In this document: piece by piece, positions 18,502 through 28,775 of the stretch
Layout: every line of letters begins with the position of its first letter
How positions within the stretch are numbered: the first letter of the stretch is position 1
Origin: an uncultured Chlorobiota bacterium
GTDB taxonomy: Bacteria; Bacteroidota; Bacteroidia; Bacteroidales; JAADGE01
Length of the DNA stretch: 36,078 nt
Reading direction: 5' to 3'
Assembly: GCA_947311265.1 (NCBI GenBank)
Contig: CAMZKQ010000085.1
Span: forward strand, 1 to 36,078
Notes under the pieces: model-generated
Databases searched by the model: none
What the model saw: only the letters and a program-made list of their open reading frames with translations
What the model was told of the DNA's origin: nothing
Translations under genes and position numbers: made by a program

Positions 18502-19361
18502 ACCGTATCCATAAATGATTGCTCTACTTTATTAAAGACCAAAACCCCTGCAGTTAGCAGTACCACCATAAATCCAAAGCTGTATAATAGTGCCATTGGT
18601 TCAAAATTACCTTTGCCCAATAGGGCAAACCTGAAACTCTCTATAACAGGGGTAAGTGGGTTGGCTTGCACGTAAATTTTATATTCCTCAGGAATGGTTG
18701 ATATTGGGTAAATTACTGGTGTGGCGTACATCCAAAGTTGCACTCCAAAACCAACCAAGTTGGATAAATCTCTATATTTTGTTGTCATTGCCGAAATTAG
18801 TATTCCGAACCCAAGCCCTAAACCTGCCATTAGTAGTATCAAAACAGGAATTAGTAGCACATACATATTAGGGGTAAAATCTGCTCCTATAATTCCGTAA
18901 TAGGCCATAAAGCACAGTAGGAAAGTAAACTGTATAAAGAACTGTACTAAACCAGAAATAACAGTGGAAATAGGCAGTGCCAAACGTGGGAAATAGACCT
19001 TCCCGAAAATACCTGCGTTAGCGGTAAATGTGCTAGATGTTGATCTTAATGCCGTGGAAAAGTAGGTCCAGCCCACAACACCAGACATGTAAAAAAGCAC
19101 TTGTGGCAAGCCGTCTGTTGATATTTTGGCAATATTGCCAAATACCAGTACATACATCATTGTAGAAAGCAATGGTTGTATCAAGAACCAAAGGGGCCCC
19201 AGTATCGTTTGTTTGTAGGTGGCAACAAAATCTCGCTTCACAAACAGGGCGATTAAATCTCGGTATTTCCAAAGTTCCTTTAGATTTACATCTAAGAGGT
19301 GCCTCTTAGGCTTTATTATCATTGTCCAGTTTTCTGGACTTTTATCTACTGTCTTTCTCAT
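18498..19361 (-). CDS. wzm: Polysaccharide ABC transporter permease (Wzm/TagG-type, ABC-2)
   Basis: LWKYRDLIALFVKRDFVATYKQTILGPLWFLIQPLLSTMMYVLVFGNIAKI...; multiple TM segments; next to wzt. Confidence 0.92.
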   Translation of the reverse strand: MRKTVDKSPENWTMIIKPKRHLLDVNLKELWKYRDLIALFVKRDFVATYKQTILGPLWFLIQPLLSTMMYVLVFGNIAKISTDGLPQVLFYMSGVVGWTYFSTALRSTSSTFTANAGIFGKVYFPRLALPISTVISGLVQFFIQFTFLLCFMAYYGIIGADFTPNMYVLLIPVLILLMAGLGLGFGILISAMTTKYRDLSNLVGFGVQLWMYATPVIYPISTIPEEYKIYVQANPLTPVIESFRFALLGKGNFEPMALLYSFGFMVVLLTAGVLVFNKVEQSFMDTV

Positions 19362-19393
19362 TTTTTTTGAAACTAGGAAACAAAGGTAATATT

Positions 19394-21052
19394 TTATTCT
19401 GAAATAGAATAATCTATAACTTGTTTTTCAAGGATTTCTAGTTGTTGTTGCTTTGTATTTTCCGAAAGGTTTAAAAAATCTGCAAAATAATGGCTGGCTT
19501 GCTGGGCAAGTAGGGGTATTTTATCAGGTTCAAAAAGCATAATTCCGGTACGGCGAATAAAAAAATCTGAAATCGTATTACACATTTCGTGTTCTATGCT
19601 GTAGCATACTTCGGCTTTTAGCCACGCCTTTTCGGTATTTCTTAGTCTATTGTAATAGTCAAATGCTTTGTTGGTAATTACTTCGATGTTTGTGCCATAG
19701 CGATAAAAGAGTTTTTTAAACTCTTCTGGCGAAATGCCTGTTTGTTTTGCTTCATCGTATTTTTTGTCGGCATATTCGATGAGTTTGTAAGTATCTGGTC
19801 GGAAATTAAATTCGCCACCAGCGAGTTGCATTTTTCGGGTTCTGCATTTTTTAAATTCTCCATTTTCTTTTAGGAGCTTTCGGTACACAATATTTACAAT
19901 TTTTTTTGCCATCAGGCGGTAGCCTGTGAGTTTGCCTCCGGCAATGGAGATTAAGCCCGATTTGGAAATAAATATCTCATCTTTACGGGAGAGTTCCGAG
20001 GGCGATTTTCCTTCTTCGTGTATTAATGGTCGAAGCCCTGCCCATGCAGAAAGTATGTCTTTTATTTTTAAGTTAATTTCAGGAAAACTTTTATTGGTGT
20101 GGTGCAAAATGTACTCTGCATCTTCTAGCTTTGGTAAAGGGCGTTGAGTGTCGCCTGTATAATTGGTGTCTGTAGTGCCAATATATACAATTTCGCCACG
20201 TGGTATGGCAAAAATCATTCGCCCATCACTGGTATCGAAATAGGCTGCACATTGTAGAGGAAATTTCTTTTTGCTTACCGTTAGATGAACGCCTTTTGTA
20301 TGATGGATTTTTTTCTTTGCCGGTTTATTATCCTCCTTCATAAGCTCATCAGTCCAAGGGCCTGTGGCACTTACTACTATTTTTGCACTTATTTTAATTG
20401 CTTCCTTGGAAAGAGTGTCGGTTGCCGTAAGGCCTTTAATCTTTCCTTTTTCGTTATATTTAAAAGTGTTGGCTTTTACATAGTTAATAACTGTTGCTCC
20501 TTTTTCAACGGCTTTTTTTAGCACCTCCATTGTAAGGCGTGCGTCGTCGGTTTTATATTCGTAATAGATGGCACTTCCTTTTAATTTTTTGGGGTTTAGG
20601 GAGGGCATTTTTTCTAAGGTTTCTTTCACCGATAGCATTTTTCTTCGCTCGGGTTTTGCCACCCCTGCCAAAAAATCGTACACCCAAAGTGCCATGGATG
20701 CAGAAAATTTACCTAAGGACCCGCCTTCGACAATTGGCAAAATCATTTTTTCGGGCAGTACAATGTGGGGGGCGTTGCGGTGTACTATTTTTCGTTCCTG
20801 CCCTACTTCTCGTACTATTTTAAAGGAGAGTTGTTTTAAATACCTTAACCCACCGTGTACAAGTTTGGTGGAACGGCTGCTTGTCCCTTCCGCAAAATCT
20901 TGCATTTCTATAAGCCCAACTTTTAGCCCACGTGTAGTGGCATCAAGTGCAATTCCTGCACCAGTAATACCTCCTCCAATTATCAGTATATCAAACTCTT
21001 GCGTGTCTAATTTTTTTATTATTTCACTCCTTTTAAGTGTTGAAAATGGCAT
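19394..21052 (-). CDS. glpD: Glycerol-3-phosphate dehydrogenase (FAD)
   Basis: FDILIIGGGITGAGIALDATTRGLKVGLIEMQDFAEGTSSRSTKLVHGGLRYL. Confidence 0.95.
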   Translation of the reverse strand: MPFSTLKRSEIIKKLDTQEFDILIIGGGITGAGIALDATTRGLKVGLIEMQDFAEGTSSRSTKLVHGGLRYLKQLSFKIVREVGQERKIVHRNAPHIVLPEKMILPIVEGGSLGKFSASMALWVYDFLAGVAKPERRKMLSVKETLEKMPSLNPKKLKGSAIYYEYKTDDARLTMEVLKKAVEKGATVINYVKANTFKYNEKGKIKGLTATDTLSKEAIKISAKIVVSATGPWTDELMKEDNKPAKKKIHHTKGVHLTVSKKKFPLQCAAYFDTSDGRMIFAIPRGEIVYIGTTDTNYTGDTQRPLPKLEDAEYILHHTNKSFPEINLKIKDILSAWAGLRPLIHEEGKSPSELSRKDEIFISKSGLISIAGGKLTGYRLMAKKIVNIVYRKLLKENGEFKKCRTRKMQLAGGEFNFRPDTYKLIEYADKKYDEAKQTGISPEEFKKLFYRYGTNIEVITNKAFDYYNRLRNTEKAWLKAEVCYSIEHEMCNTISDFFIRRTGIMLFEPDKIPLLAQQASHYFADFLNLSENTKQQQLEILEKQVIDYSISE

Positions 21053-21066
21053 ATCTTTTATCTGTT

Positions 21067-21921
21067 TTATTTTGGTAAATTGTGGGTTTCTTTTGTAAAT
21101 ACAATTATTGCCCAGTTATCTTTTACAGCGTGTCTTTTGTAAATAAAGCCTCTTTTTTTTGCTTCTGTTTTTACTTCTTTAATATCCGTTTCGTAAAAGC
21201 CACTATAAATAACTGTCCCTCCTTGGTTGAGAGCATTAAAAATGAGGGGCATATCTGCAATTACAATATTTTTCCAGATATTTTCATAAATAGTATCAAA
21301 TTTCCTTTCACCAACACTTTTTGCCGTACCTACTTCTAAATCAATATTATTCGAGTTGTTTATTTTAATATTTTCACGGCTATTTATGATTGCTTTTTCG
21401 TCGTTATCAATAGCAAGTACTTTTCCAGAGTTTAATTTTCTGCTAAGTATTGCCAAAATAGCTGTGCCGCAGCCCAAATCTAATACCGTTTTATTTTCGA
21501 TTTCGAGATTGAAAATTTCTTTAATAATTAGGAATGTTGTGGCATGGTTGCCTGTACCAAAAGCGGTTTTGGGGTCAATAATTATTTCATGCTTGGTCTT
21601 AGGAAAATCTTTATGGAAGGAGGAGCGGATTAGGCATTTGTCTTCAATTACAATAGGCTTGAAATAATTTTGCTCCCAAACTTCGTTCCAGTTTTGGTCT
21701 TTTATTTTCTCCAACGAGAATGTGAACTCAAAGGCAAGTAAACTTTCTTTTAGTTGTATTATATTTTCAATTTCAAAATTCCCCGCAGGGGTATAGGCAT
21801 TTATACCTTGTGGAGTTTCCATGAAGCTCTCAAAGCCTTCTGCCGAAAGCAGGGCGGTGATTATGTCTAAATTCTCGGGAGTATTTGGGCTTAGGGTGCA
21901 GACTAGTTCTATTGTATCCAT
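21067..21921 (-). CDS. prmA: Ribosomal protein L11 methyltransferase
   Basis: IIDPKTAFGTGNHATTFLIIKEI...TVLDLGCGTAILAILSRKL...YENIWKNIVIADMPLI. Confidence 0.92.
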   Translation of the reverse strand: MDTIELVCTLSPNTPENLDIITALLSAEGFESFMETPQGINAYTPAGNFEIENIIQLKESLLAFEFTFSLEKIKDQNWNEVWEQNYFKPIVIEDKCLIRSSFHKDFPKTKHEIIIDPKTAFGTGNHATTFLIIKEIFNLEIENKTVLDLGCGTAILAILSRKLNSGKVLAIDNDEKAIINSRENIKINNSNNIDLEVGTAKSVGERKFDTIYENIWKNIVIADMPLIFNALNQGGTVIYSGFYETDIKEVKTEAKKRGFIYKRHAVKDNWAIIVFTKETHNLPK

Positions 21922-21929
21922 CTTTTATT

Positions 21930-22919
21930 TTAAAATTTTCTGAATCCAATAATTTCTCGCACTTCTTTAAGTGTCTGTTTTGTGTTTTTCCGTGCTTTTT
22001 CGGCACCGGCTTCGGCGACTTCTTGTAGGAATTTGGAGTTGCCTTCAATTTCTAATATTTTTTCTCTAATTGGGGCAGTAAATTTCACAATATCGTCAGC
22101 AAGTTGTTTTTTCATATCGCCATAACGAATTTCGCAAGCGGCATATTTATCTTTGAAAAACTGAATGGTATCTGGTGCCGAAACCAATTCCATTAGAGCA
22201 ATTAGGTTTTTTACAGGCAGTGTCATTTCTTGATTTTTTTCGGTTGGTCCACTATCTGTTTTTGCACGCATTACTTTTTTGCGTATTGTTTTTTCGTCGT
22301 CGGCAAGGTAGATGCCGTTGCCTGCGGTTTTGCCCATTTTTCCTGTTCCGTCTAGCCCCGGTACTTTTACTAAGTCTTTACCAAAATTGTATGGTTGTGG
22401 CTCTGGGAAATAATCTACCTTATACATGTGGTTAAATCGCTTTGCGAATTTACGTGCCATTTCTAAATTTTGCTCTTGGTCTTTTCCTACTGGCACTTTA
22501 TCGGCTTTATGGATTAAAATATCTGCGGCCATAAGTACAGGGTAAGTAAGCAAGCCTGCATTTACGTTGTTGGGTTGTGTTCGGATTTTATCCTTAAAGG
22601 AGGTGGTACGTTCTAGTTCGCCTATATAGGCATTCATGTTTAACAAAAGGTATAGCTCAGGTATTTCTGGCACATCGCTTTGCACGTATATTGTTGCTTT
22701 TTCGGGGTCTAAACCTGTGGCTAAATACTCTGCTAATACGGTTCTTACACTGCGGTGCAAATCATCGGGCGTTGGGTAGGTGGTCAGGGAATGGTAATCG
22801 GCAATGAAAAAGTAGCAGTTATTTTGCTCTTGCATTTTTAAGAAATTTTGTACTGCTCCAAAATAGTTGCCTAAATGTAGGTTGCCCGTAGAGCGTATGC
22901 CACTTAATACTGTTTCCAT
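21930..22919 (-). CDS. trpS: Tryptophanyl-tRNA synthetase
   Basis: METVLSGIRSTGNLHLGNYFGAVQNF (HIGH-like), LLTYPVLMAADILIHKADKVPVGKDQEQNLEMAR, GKMGKTAGNGIYL. Confidence 0.96.
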   Translation of the reverse strand: METVLSGIRSTGNLHLGNYFGAVQNFLKMQEQNNCYFFIADYHSLTTYPTPDDLHRSVRTVLAEYLATGLDPEKATIYVQSDVPEIPELYLLLNMNAYIGELERTTSFKDKIRTQPNNVNAGLLTYPVLMAADILIHKADKVPVGKDQEQNLEMARKFAKRFNHMYKVDYFPEPQPYNFGKDLVKVPGLDGTGKMGKTAGNGIYLADDEKTIRKKVMRAKTDSGPTEKNQEMTLPVKNLIALMELVSAPDTIQFFKDKYAACEIRYGDMKKQLADDIVKFTAPIREKILEIEGNSKFLQEVAEAGAEKARKNTKQTLKEVREIIGFRKF

Positions 22920-22974
22920 TTTATATATTTTTATTGTAACTATTCAATTTTAACATTAATCTTGCAAAAGTATC

Positions 22975-22982
22975 AAAATCAA
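22975..22982 (-). promoter_or_regulatory. Putative Bacteroidetes -7 box upstream of trpS
   Basis: TACTTTTG on the minus strand (CAAAAGTA on +); no firm -33 element. Confidence 0.4.
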
Positions 22983-23015
22983 GATAATATTTACTAATTT
23001 TACAAAAAAAAACGC

Positions 23016-23738
23016 ATGAGCAAATATAAAAGAATATTACTTAAACTAAGTGGCGAATCGCTCGCTGGGGAGAACAGTTTTGGAATTGATGTTTTACATC
23101 TTGAAAATTATGTTTCGCAAATAAAAAAAATTGCCCAACAAGGGGTGCAAATAGGTATCGTAATTGGTGGGGGCAATATTTTCAGGGGGCTTTCTGGCTC
23201 TAAAAAAGGCTTCGATAGGGTAAAAGGCGACTATATGGGCATGTTTGCCACGATAATTAATGGTCTGGCTTTACAATCTGCTTTTGAAGCCGCTGGGCAA
23301 AAAGCCCTGTTACTCACTGCCTTCAACACGATGCCTGCGGCAGAACAGTATAGCAAGCAGCGGGCAGTTCGGGCTATGGAAAAGGGCGAGATTGTAATCC
23401 TATCTGGCGGTACAGGAAGCCCATTTTTTACTACTGATACGGGTGCGTCTTTACGAGCTATTGAAATTGAAGCCGACATCTTACTCAAAGGCACTCGTGT
23501 AGATGGCGTATATTCTGCCGACCCCGAAAAAGACAAATCGGCAACAAAATATAGCCAAATTACCTTCGACCAAATCTATAAAAAAGGGCTAAAAATAATG
23601 GATTTAACTGCATTTACTATGTGCAAAGAAAATGATATGCCTGTTTATGTTTTTGATATGGATACCGTAGGCAACCTAGAAAAAGTAATTAACGGGGAAG
23701 CTATAGGCACTTTGGTTTGCAACGAAAAACAAATATAA
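23016..23738 (+). CDS. pyrH: UMP kinase
   Basis: YKRILLKLSGESLAGENSFGID...GIVIGGGNIFRG...GTGSPFFTTDTGASLRAIEIEADILLKGTRVDGVYSADPEKD. Confidence 0.97.
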   Translation: MSKYKRILLKLSGESLAGENSFGIDVLHLENYVSQIKKIAQQGVQIGIVIGGGNIFRGLSGSKKGFDRVKGDYMGMFATIINGLALQSAFEAAGQKALLLTAFNTMPAAEQYSKQRAVRAMEKGEIVILSGGTGSPFFTTDTGASLRAIEIEADILLKGTRVDGVYSADPEKDKSATKYSQITFDQIYKKGLKIMDLTAFTMCKENDMPVYVFDMDTVGNLEKVINGEAIGTLVCNEKQI

Positions 23739-23869
23739 AATACTGATTACAAGCAAATTACAATCACTAATTAGAAACAACACAGATAATTATTTAACTT
23801 TATTACTGTTAAATAACTTGTTTTTAGTATTTTTGTAAATTGAAACAAGAATACCTTTAAATTTAAGCC

Positions 23870-26692
23870 ATGCAATCACCCGAAATGACAAAAATGATTC
23901 TTGATGCAGTAATTAATGCACCGGGTGAGTCCATTATTTTCTCTATTGATAGAGAGTACCTCTATATTTCGTTCAACCAAAATTTCAAAAAATATATGCA
24001 AGATGCTTTTGGCATCAATGTAAAAGTAGGCATGTCGGTACTCGAAATATTTAAAGGTTATACCGATATAAAAAAAGAAAAGGCTAATTTTGACAGGGCA
24101 TTTGAAGGGCGAGAATTTTTTCAGCTAGGTAACGAATTTATTGACAATAAATATTCCTATTATAAGGATATTTACAAACCCATTATAAACGAAGCCGGAG
24201 AAGTCCTTGGCGTAACCGTATTTTACACCAATATAACAGAGCGTAAACGCTCGGACAGAACTTGGGCGTTTCTGCTAAAAATGGCAGAAAAAGTAAATAG
24301 CACCGAGAGTTTAGAAAGTTTTATAAAAAATATCCAACTCGATTTGGATAAAATTATAGATACCACCAACTTTTTTGTTGCCCTCTACAAAAAAAAAAGT
24401 AACACTTACTCATTCCCTTTTTACTGCGATGTTAAAGACAATATAGAAAGTATTACAAGCTGTAATTTAAACAAATCAGTAACCGATTATGTGCGCAGAA
24501 CTGGCGTACCTTTACTTGCCTCATCGCAACAAATTAAAGGCTTAGAAAAAGCAGGACATATTGAACTCGTAGGCACACTCTCCCCATCGTGGCTAGGCGT
24601 ACCACTAAAATACCATGGGCAAGTTATCGGTGTAATTGTTATCCAAAGCCACGACAAACCCAACCTGTACGACGAGAAGGACTTAGACCTAATGGTCTAT
24701 ATCTCCGATTTTATTGCCCGAGCTGTACAACGCAAACGAACTGCAGACAAGAGTAGAGAAATAGCCCACCAACTAAAATACTCGCAAAAAATAGCCCGAC
24801 TAGGCTACTGGGAAATAGATTTACAAACCGGCAACATTCGGCTTTCGGAGGGGGCAAAAAAAATCTATGGGCTAAGTTACGACACCACTTGGGTAAAGCA
24901 AGCACTCGTTGAAAACCTTGTGCATATTGAAGATATTAATACCATAAGAAAATTAAGAACAGACGTTTCTATAAAGCACCCCGTTTATTCTGCCGACTTT
25001 AGAATACAGCACCCCAAAACAAAACAAACTGCACTTATCCATTCCCATGCCGAAACACACTACCTAAAAAACGGGAAAGCATACAAAATTACAGGCATCA
25101 TACAAGATGTAACCCAGCAGCACAAGGATAAATTAGAGCTACAAATGGCCAGGGATAAAGCCCAAGAAGCAGACCGCTTAAAATCTGCATTCCTAGCCAA
25201 TATGTCTCACGAAATCCGTACCCCAATGAACGCCGTAATGGGCTTTTCAAAACTGCTCTTAGAAAGAGAACTCTCTTCGGAAATGAAAACCAAATATGCC
25301 TCTTTTATAAACAGTAGTGCTAAAAATTTACTCAAATTAATTAATGATATTCTTGATGTCGCAAAAATAGAGGCCGGAGAATTTAGTATCGTTAAAAAAC
25401 CAATGGCAATAAACCATGTGCTTACAGAACTTTGCGAAACTTTTTCGCAACAGAAAAACACAATAGGCAAAGAACATATTACAATAAAATTAGAGTGTGA
25501 AAATACAGACCCCAACTTTACCATAATTACCGACCAGCTAAGGCTACGCCAGATTTTAACCAACCTGCTTGGCAACTCCCTAAAATTTATTGAAAAGGGG
25601 CATATTTATTTCGGCTATAACCTTTTAGATACAAAAACCCTAAAATTCTACGTTACAGATACAGGGATTGGTATTCCTGAAGATAAACAACAATTAATTT
25701 TTAGCCGATTTGGGCAAATCATTAATGATAAAGTGGCACACCCAGGCGGCACAGGTCTAGGTTTATCTATTTGCAAGCATTTGGTAGAGGTACTTGGTGG
25801 GAAAATTAGCTTTACATCTGCACCCTACGAAGGCACTACCTTTAATTTTTCACTACCACTTCAAATCGCAACCAACACCAGTAAGAAAGACTTTGGAGAG
25901 GTTAATTTTTCAATCTTTAACGGGTTAAATATATTAGTAGCCGAAGACAATAAAGTCAATCAAATTTTACTTGAAGATACCCTAGACCTAAACCCCCAAA
26001 CCAATACTATTGATTTTGCAGACTCTGGCGAACAGGCTATTCAGAAGTTTAAACAAGGCAATTATAATTTCATTTTTATGGATATTCGTATGCTAGGCAT
26101 TAATGGCTACAAAACAACAACCCAAATTAGAGCCTTAGAAAAACAAGCCAAAAAAACCCCTATAATTGGGCTTTCTGCCCATGCCATGGGCGAAGCAAAA
26201 AGGTTAGGAAAAAAAGCAGGTATGGACGATTTTATTACAAAACCATTTATTCCAAAAGATTTATTTAGAGTGCTTATGCAGTTCACAAACAATGGCAAGG
26301 TGAAACAGGAAGAAAAAGAAAAGAAAACTCCAAAACAAGAACAAGCAGGAGAGTTTCAATGTATCGACTTATCTGCCTTAGAGGCACTCTATAAAAATAA
26401 TCATGAAAAGCTAAGAAAAATTATACTCTTATACATCAACAATATTGACAAGCAGATTGCTGATTTACAAAACTATATTCAGAATACAAAAAATGAACAG
26501 GCACAAATTTGTGCACACTCTTTAAAAACAGCTTTTAAATACTTTGGAATGGCACAAACCTCCAGTCTTGCAAAAGAAATGGAAATAAATGCTAAAACTT
26601 ACACTAAAAATAGCCTTACCCAAAAAGCAAAAATACTAAGCCAAAATTGGGCAAAAGGAAAAGCAGAAGCCCTTATTTTCTGTCAAAAATAA
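23870..26692 (+). CDS. Hybrid sensor histidine kinase (PAS-GAF-PAS-HisKA-HATPase-REC-HPt)
   Basis: H box FLANMSHEIRTPMNAVMGFS, N/G boxes, GGTGLGLSICKHLVEVLGG, receiver NILVAEDNKVNQ...FIFMDIRMLGINGY, C-terminal HPt-like AHSLKTAFKYFGM. Confidence 0.94.
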   Translation: MQSPEMTKMILDAVINAPGESIIFSIDREYLYISFNQNFKKYMQDAFGINVKVGMSVLEIFKGYTDIKKEKANFDRAFEGREFFQLGNEFIDNKYSYYKDIYKPIINEAGEVLGVTVFYTNITERKRSDRTWAFLLKMAEKVNSTESLESFIKNIQLDLDKIIDTTNFFVALYKKKSNTYSFPFYCDVKDNIESITSCNLNKSVTDYVRRTGVPLLASSQQIKGLEKAGHIELVGTLSPSWLGVPLKYHGQVIGVIVIQSHDKPNLYDEKDLDLMVYISDFIARAVQRKRTADKSREIAHQLKYSQKIARLGYWEIDLQTGNIRLSEGAKKIYGLSYDTTWVKQALVENLVHIEDINTIRKLRTDVSIKHPVYSADFRIQHPKTKQTALIHSHAETHYLKNGKAYKITGIIQDVTQQHKDKLELQMARDKAQEADRLKSAFLANMSHEIRTPMNAVMGFSKLLLERELSSEMKTKYASFINSSAKNLLKLINDILDVAKIEAGEFSIVKKPMAINHVLTELCETFSQQKNTIGKEHITIKLECENTDPNFTIITDQLRLRQILTNLLGNSLKFIEKGHIYFGYNLLDTKTLKFYVTDTGIGIPEDKQQLIFSRFGQIINDKVAHPGGTGLGLSICKHLVEVLGGKISFTSAPYEGTTFNFSLPLQIATNTSKKDFGEVNFSIFNGLNILVAEDNKVNQILLEDTLDLNPQTNTIDFADSGEQAIQKFKQGNYNFIFMDIRMLGINGYKTTTQIRALEKQAKKTPIIGLSAHAMGEAKRLGKKAGMDDFITKPFIPKDLFRVLMQFTNNGKVKQEEKEKKTPKQEQAGEFQCIDLSALEALYKNNHEKLRKIILLYINNIDKQIADLQNYIQNTKNEQAQICAHSLKTAFKYFGMAQTSSLAKEMEINAKTYTKNSLTQKAKILSQNWAKGKAEALIFCQK

Positions 26693-26726
26693 AGCACCCA
26701 AAACATTCACCTCTAAAGCAAACCAT

Positions 26727-27761
26727 ATGAAAAACACAATACTAATAACAACCTTACTGTTAGCAACTTACATAAGCAATGCACAAATCACACTAACCAA
26801 TGCCACCCACGGGCTACAAGAAAATTATGAATATACAACTCTAAATACAGAATACCTATCCCCCGGAGCAAGTGGTAGTAATGTATTATGGGATTTCACC
26901 CAAATTAATTGCTCGGACAGTAAGCATACATGGCTACTGCCAGCTTACACCACCTACCGAGATACCGAGTTTTCTAGTGCAAATATAGCCATCGAAAGCG
27001 GTGCTAATTATTTCTATTTCCAAACAGACGACTTCGCCAACAACTACCTCGGAATGGTTACGCCAACCTCACTTATTAAGTTTGATATGCCTATAAAAAA
27101 AATTGAATACCCCTTCACCTTTGGAGATTTCACAAGCACAAACTACACCGGAACAGGCATCCACCACAATAGCATACATAGCACAATATCAGGACACTAC
27201 TGGGCCAAAGCAGATGCTTGGGGAACACTAATTTTGCCCGAAGGCGTAACCCTACAAAACGTACTGCGAGTACAAACTATCGACACAATTACAGAAACCG
27301 CATGCAACTCAACCACAGTTATCAACCAAAAATACCTGTGGTATGCCGCCGAATCTCGCTACCCCCTTTTTGTAACACGCATTAGCACCCAAATCCAAAG
27401 CGATGAAACCATCACCGTTACAAAAAAATCATATTACAATGCCACAGCAGTAGAAAGCATTGTAAATGAAACAGTTGCATCTATAGATAAAACCATTGAA
27501 AATTCAGATATTTTTAATATCTACCCAAATCCATACATCGAAAAAGTTAAGATTAAATACAACTTACTCCAAAATTCCGACATTAAAATAGAAACTGTAA
27601 GCGAAACGGGGGCAATTACTAGCGTACTTTTATCACAAAAAAATCAAAAAGGAGAAAACACAGTAAACTACCAACCACAACAAACCCCCAATGGGATTTC
27701 ATTTATCCGTTTTACCGTAAACGGAAAAGTATTTATGAAAAAAATTGTAAAAATTGATTAA
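26727..27761 (+). CDS. Secreted protein with type IX secretion C-terminal sorting domain
   Basis: Signal peptide MKNTILITTLLLATYISNAQ; C-terminus NIYPNPYIEKVKIKYN...GISFIRFTVNGKVFMKKIVKID. Confidence 0.88.
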   Translation: MKNTILITTLLLATYISNAQITLTNATHGLQENYEYTTLNTEYLSPGASGSNVLWDFTQINCSDSKHTWLLPAYTTYRDTEFSSANIAIESGANYFYFQTDDFANNYLGMVTPTSLIKFDMPIKKIEYPFTFGDFTSTNYTGTGIHHNSIHSTISGHYWAKADAWGTLILPEGVTLQNVLRVQTIDTITETACNSTTVINQKYLWYAAESRYPLFVTRISTQIQSDETITVTKKSYYNATAVESIVNETVASIDKTIENSDIFNIYPNPYIEKVKIKYNLLQNSDIKIETVSETGAITSVLLSQKNQKGENTVNYQPQQTPNGISFIRFTVNGKVFMKKIVKID

Positions 27762-27772
27762 GGTTTAATTCA

Positions 27773-28606
27773 ATGCCAAACCACCCGAACAATGCCTTTA
27801 CGCTTACGCTGAAATTTTTAGGTGCATTGTCCTTACTCTTTATTTTTGCCCCCATGTTCGGTATGTTTTTAGACGTGTCTGGGGCAGATTTGTTTGACGT
27901 AGCCAAAGACAAGCAAGTACAGGACAGCATACAGCTCACCCTTTTTGCTGCCGCAAGTGGAACTCTTTTTGCTGCCCTTTTTGCCATACCACTAGCCTAC
28001 GTCCTTGCACGCTTTGACTTCTGGGGCAAGCGAATTTTACAAGGCATTATTGATTTGCCCGTAATAATCCCCCACTCTGCCGCAGGAATTGCCATTTTAG
28101 GTTTCGTAGCAAAAGACACCGCAGTCGGTCAGTTTGCCCAATTTACTGGCTTAAATTTCATCGGCACACCGCTAGGCATTGCAGTTGCAATGGCGTATGT
28201 AAGCATTCCATACCTAATAAACGCCGCAAGAGATGGCTTTGCAGCAGTGCCAGAAAGGCTCGAAAAAGCAGCATTATCACTAGGGGCAAGCCACAGGCGA
28301 ACTTTTTTTTCAATATCCCTACCCCTTGCTAAGCAAAGTGTTTTCACTGGGCTTATTATGATGTTTGCCCGAGGCATGAGCGAATTTGGAGCAGTAATAA
28401 TCGTCGCCTATCACCCCATGACTACGCCAATACTCATTTACGAACGATTTACTAGCTTTGGGCTCGCCAATGCAAAAGCAATATCAGTCCTTTTTATTTT
28501 GGTAGGATTATTAATTTTTATTACTTTCAGGATTATTACTGGCACTCCCTTTTTAAGCATAAAAAAACGCTTAAAAAAACATTCAAACCATAGAACAGAG
28601 CAATAA
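27773..28606 (+). CDS. ABC transporter permease, molybdate/tungstate type
   Basis: DSIQLTLFAAASGTLFAALFAIPLAYVLARFDFWGKRILQGIIDLPVIIPHSAAGIAILG...RLEKAALSLGASHRRTFFSISLPLA...ARGMSEFGAVIIVAYHPMTTPILIYERF. Confidence 0.88.
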   Translation: MPNHPNNAFTLTLKFLGALSLLFIFAPMFGMFLDVSGADLFDVAKDKQVQDSIQLTLFAAASGTLFAALFAIPLAYVLARFDFWGKRILQGIIDLPVIIPHSAAGIAILGFVAKDTAVGQFAQFTGLNFIGTPLGIAVAMAYVSIPYLINAARDGFAAVPERLEKAALSLGASHRRTFFSISLPLAKQSVFTGLIMMFARGMSEFGAVIIVAYHPMTTPILIYERFTSFGLANAKAISVLFILVGLLIFITFRIITGTPFLSIKKRLKKHSNHRTEQ

Positions 28607-28775
28607 AAAAACTTCAAAAAAAAATTCATAACCAGTTTTCGACTAATTGTCTATTAGCTACAATGGGAAGAGAGAAATTATTTTTGCTATCGCAAACATA
28701 ATAAAACTCACAGGGCAATATGAATTAATAATCGAAGATAGTACATTAAAACGACTCTGAAACAAATAACAAGAT

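Larger units (their letters stand above)
6057..19361 (-). other. AT-rich surface polysaccharide/O-antigen biosynthesis and ABC-export locus
   Basis: Continuous minus-strand block of GTs, modifying enzymes and Wzm/Wzt; base composition visibly more AT-rich than the flanks. Confidence 0.85.

Noticed and set aside
20568-21098. 176-aa + strand ORF over glpD
   Set aside because: Fully antisense to well-supported GlpD (FAD-binding N-terminus); low-complexity hydrophobic translation, no start context.
28647-28760. Short frame between permease and coaD as an independent CDS
   Set aside because: Only 37 aa, TTG start, no clear RBS or identifiable family; kept only as a possible relic.
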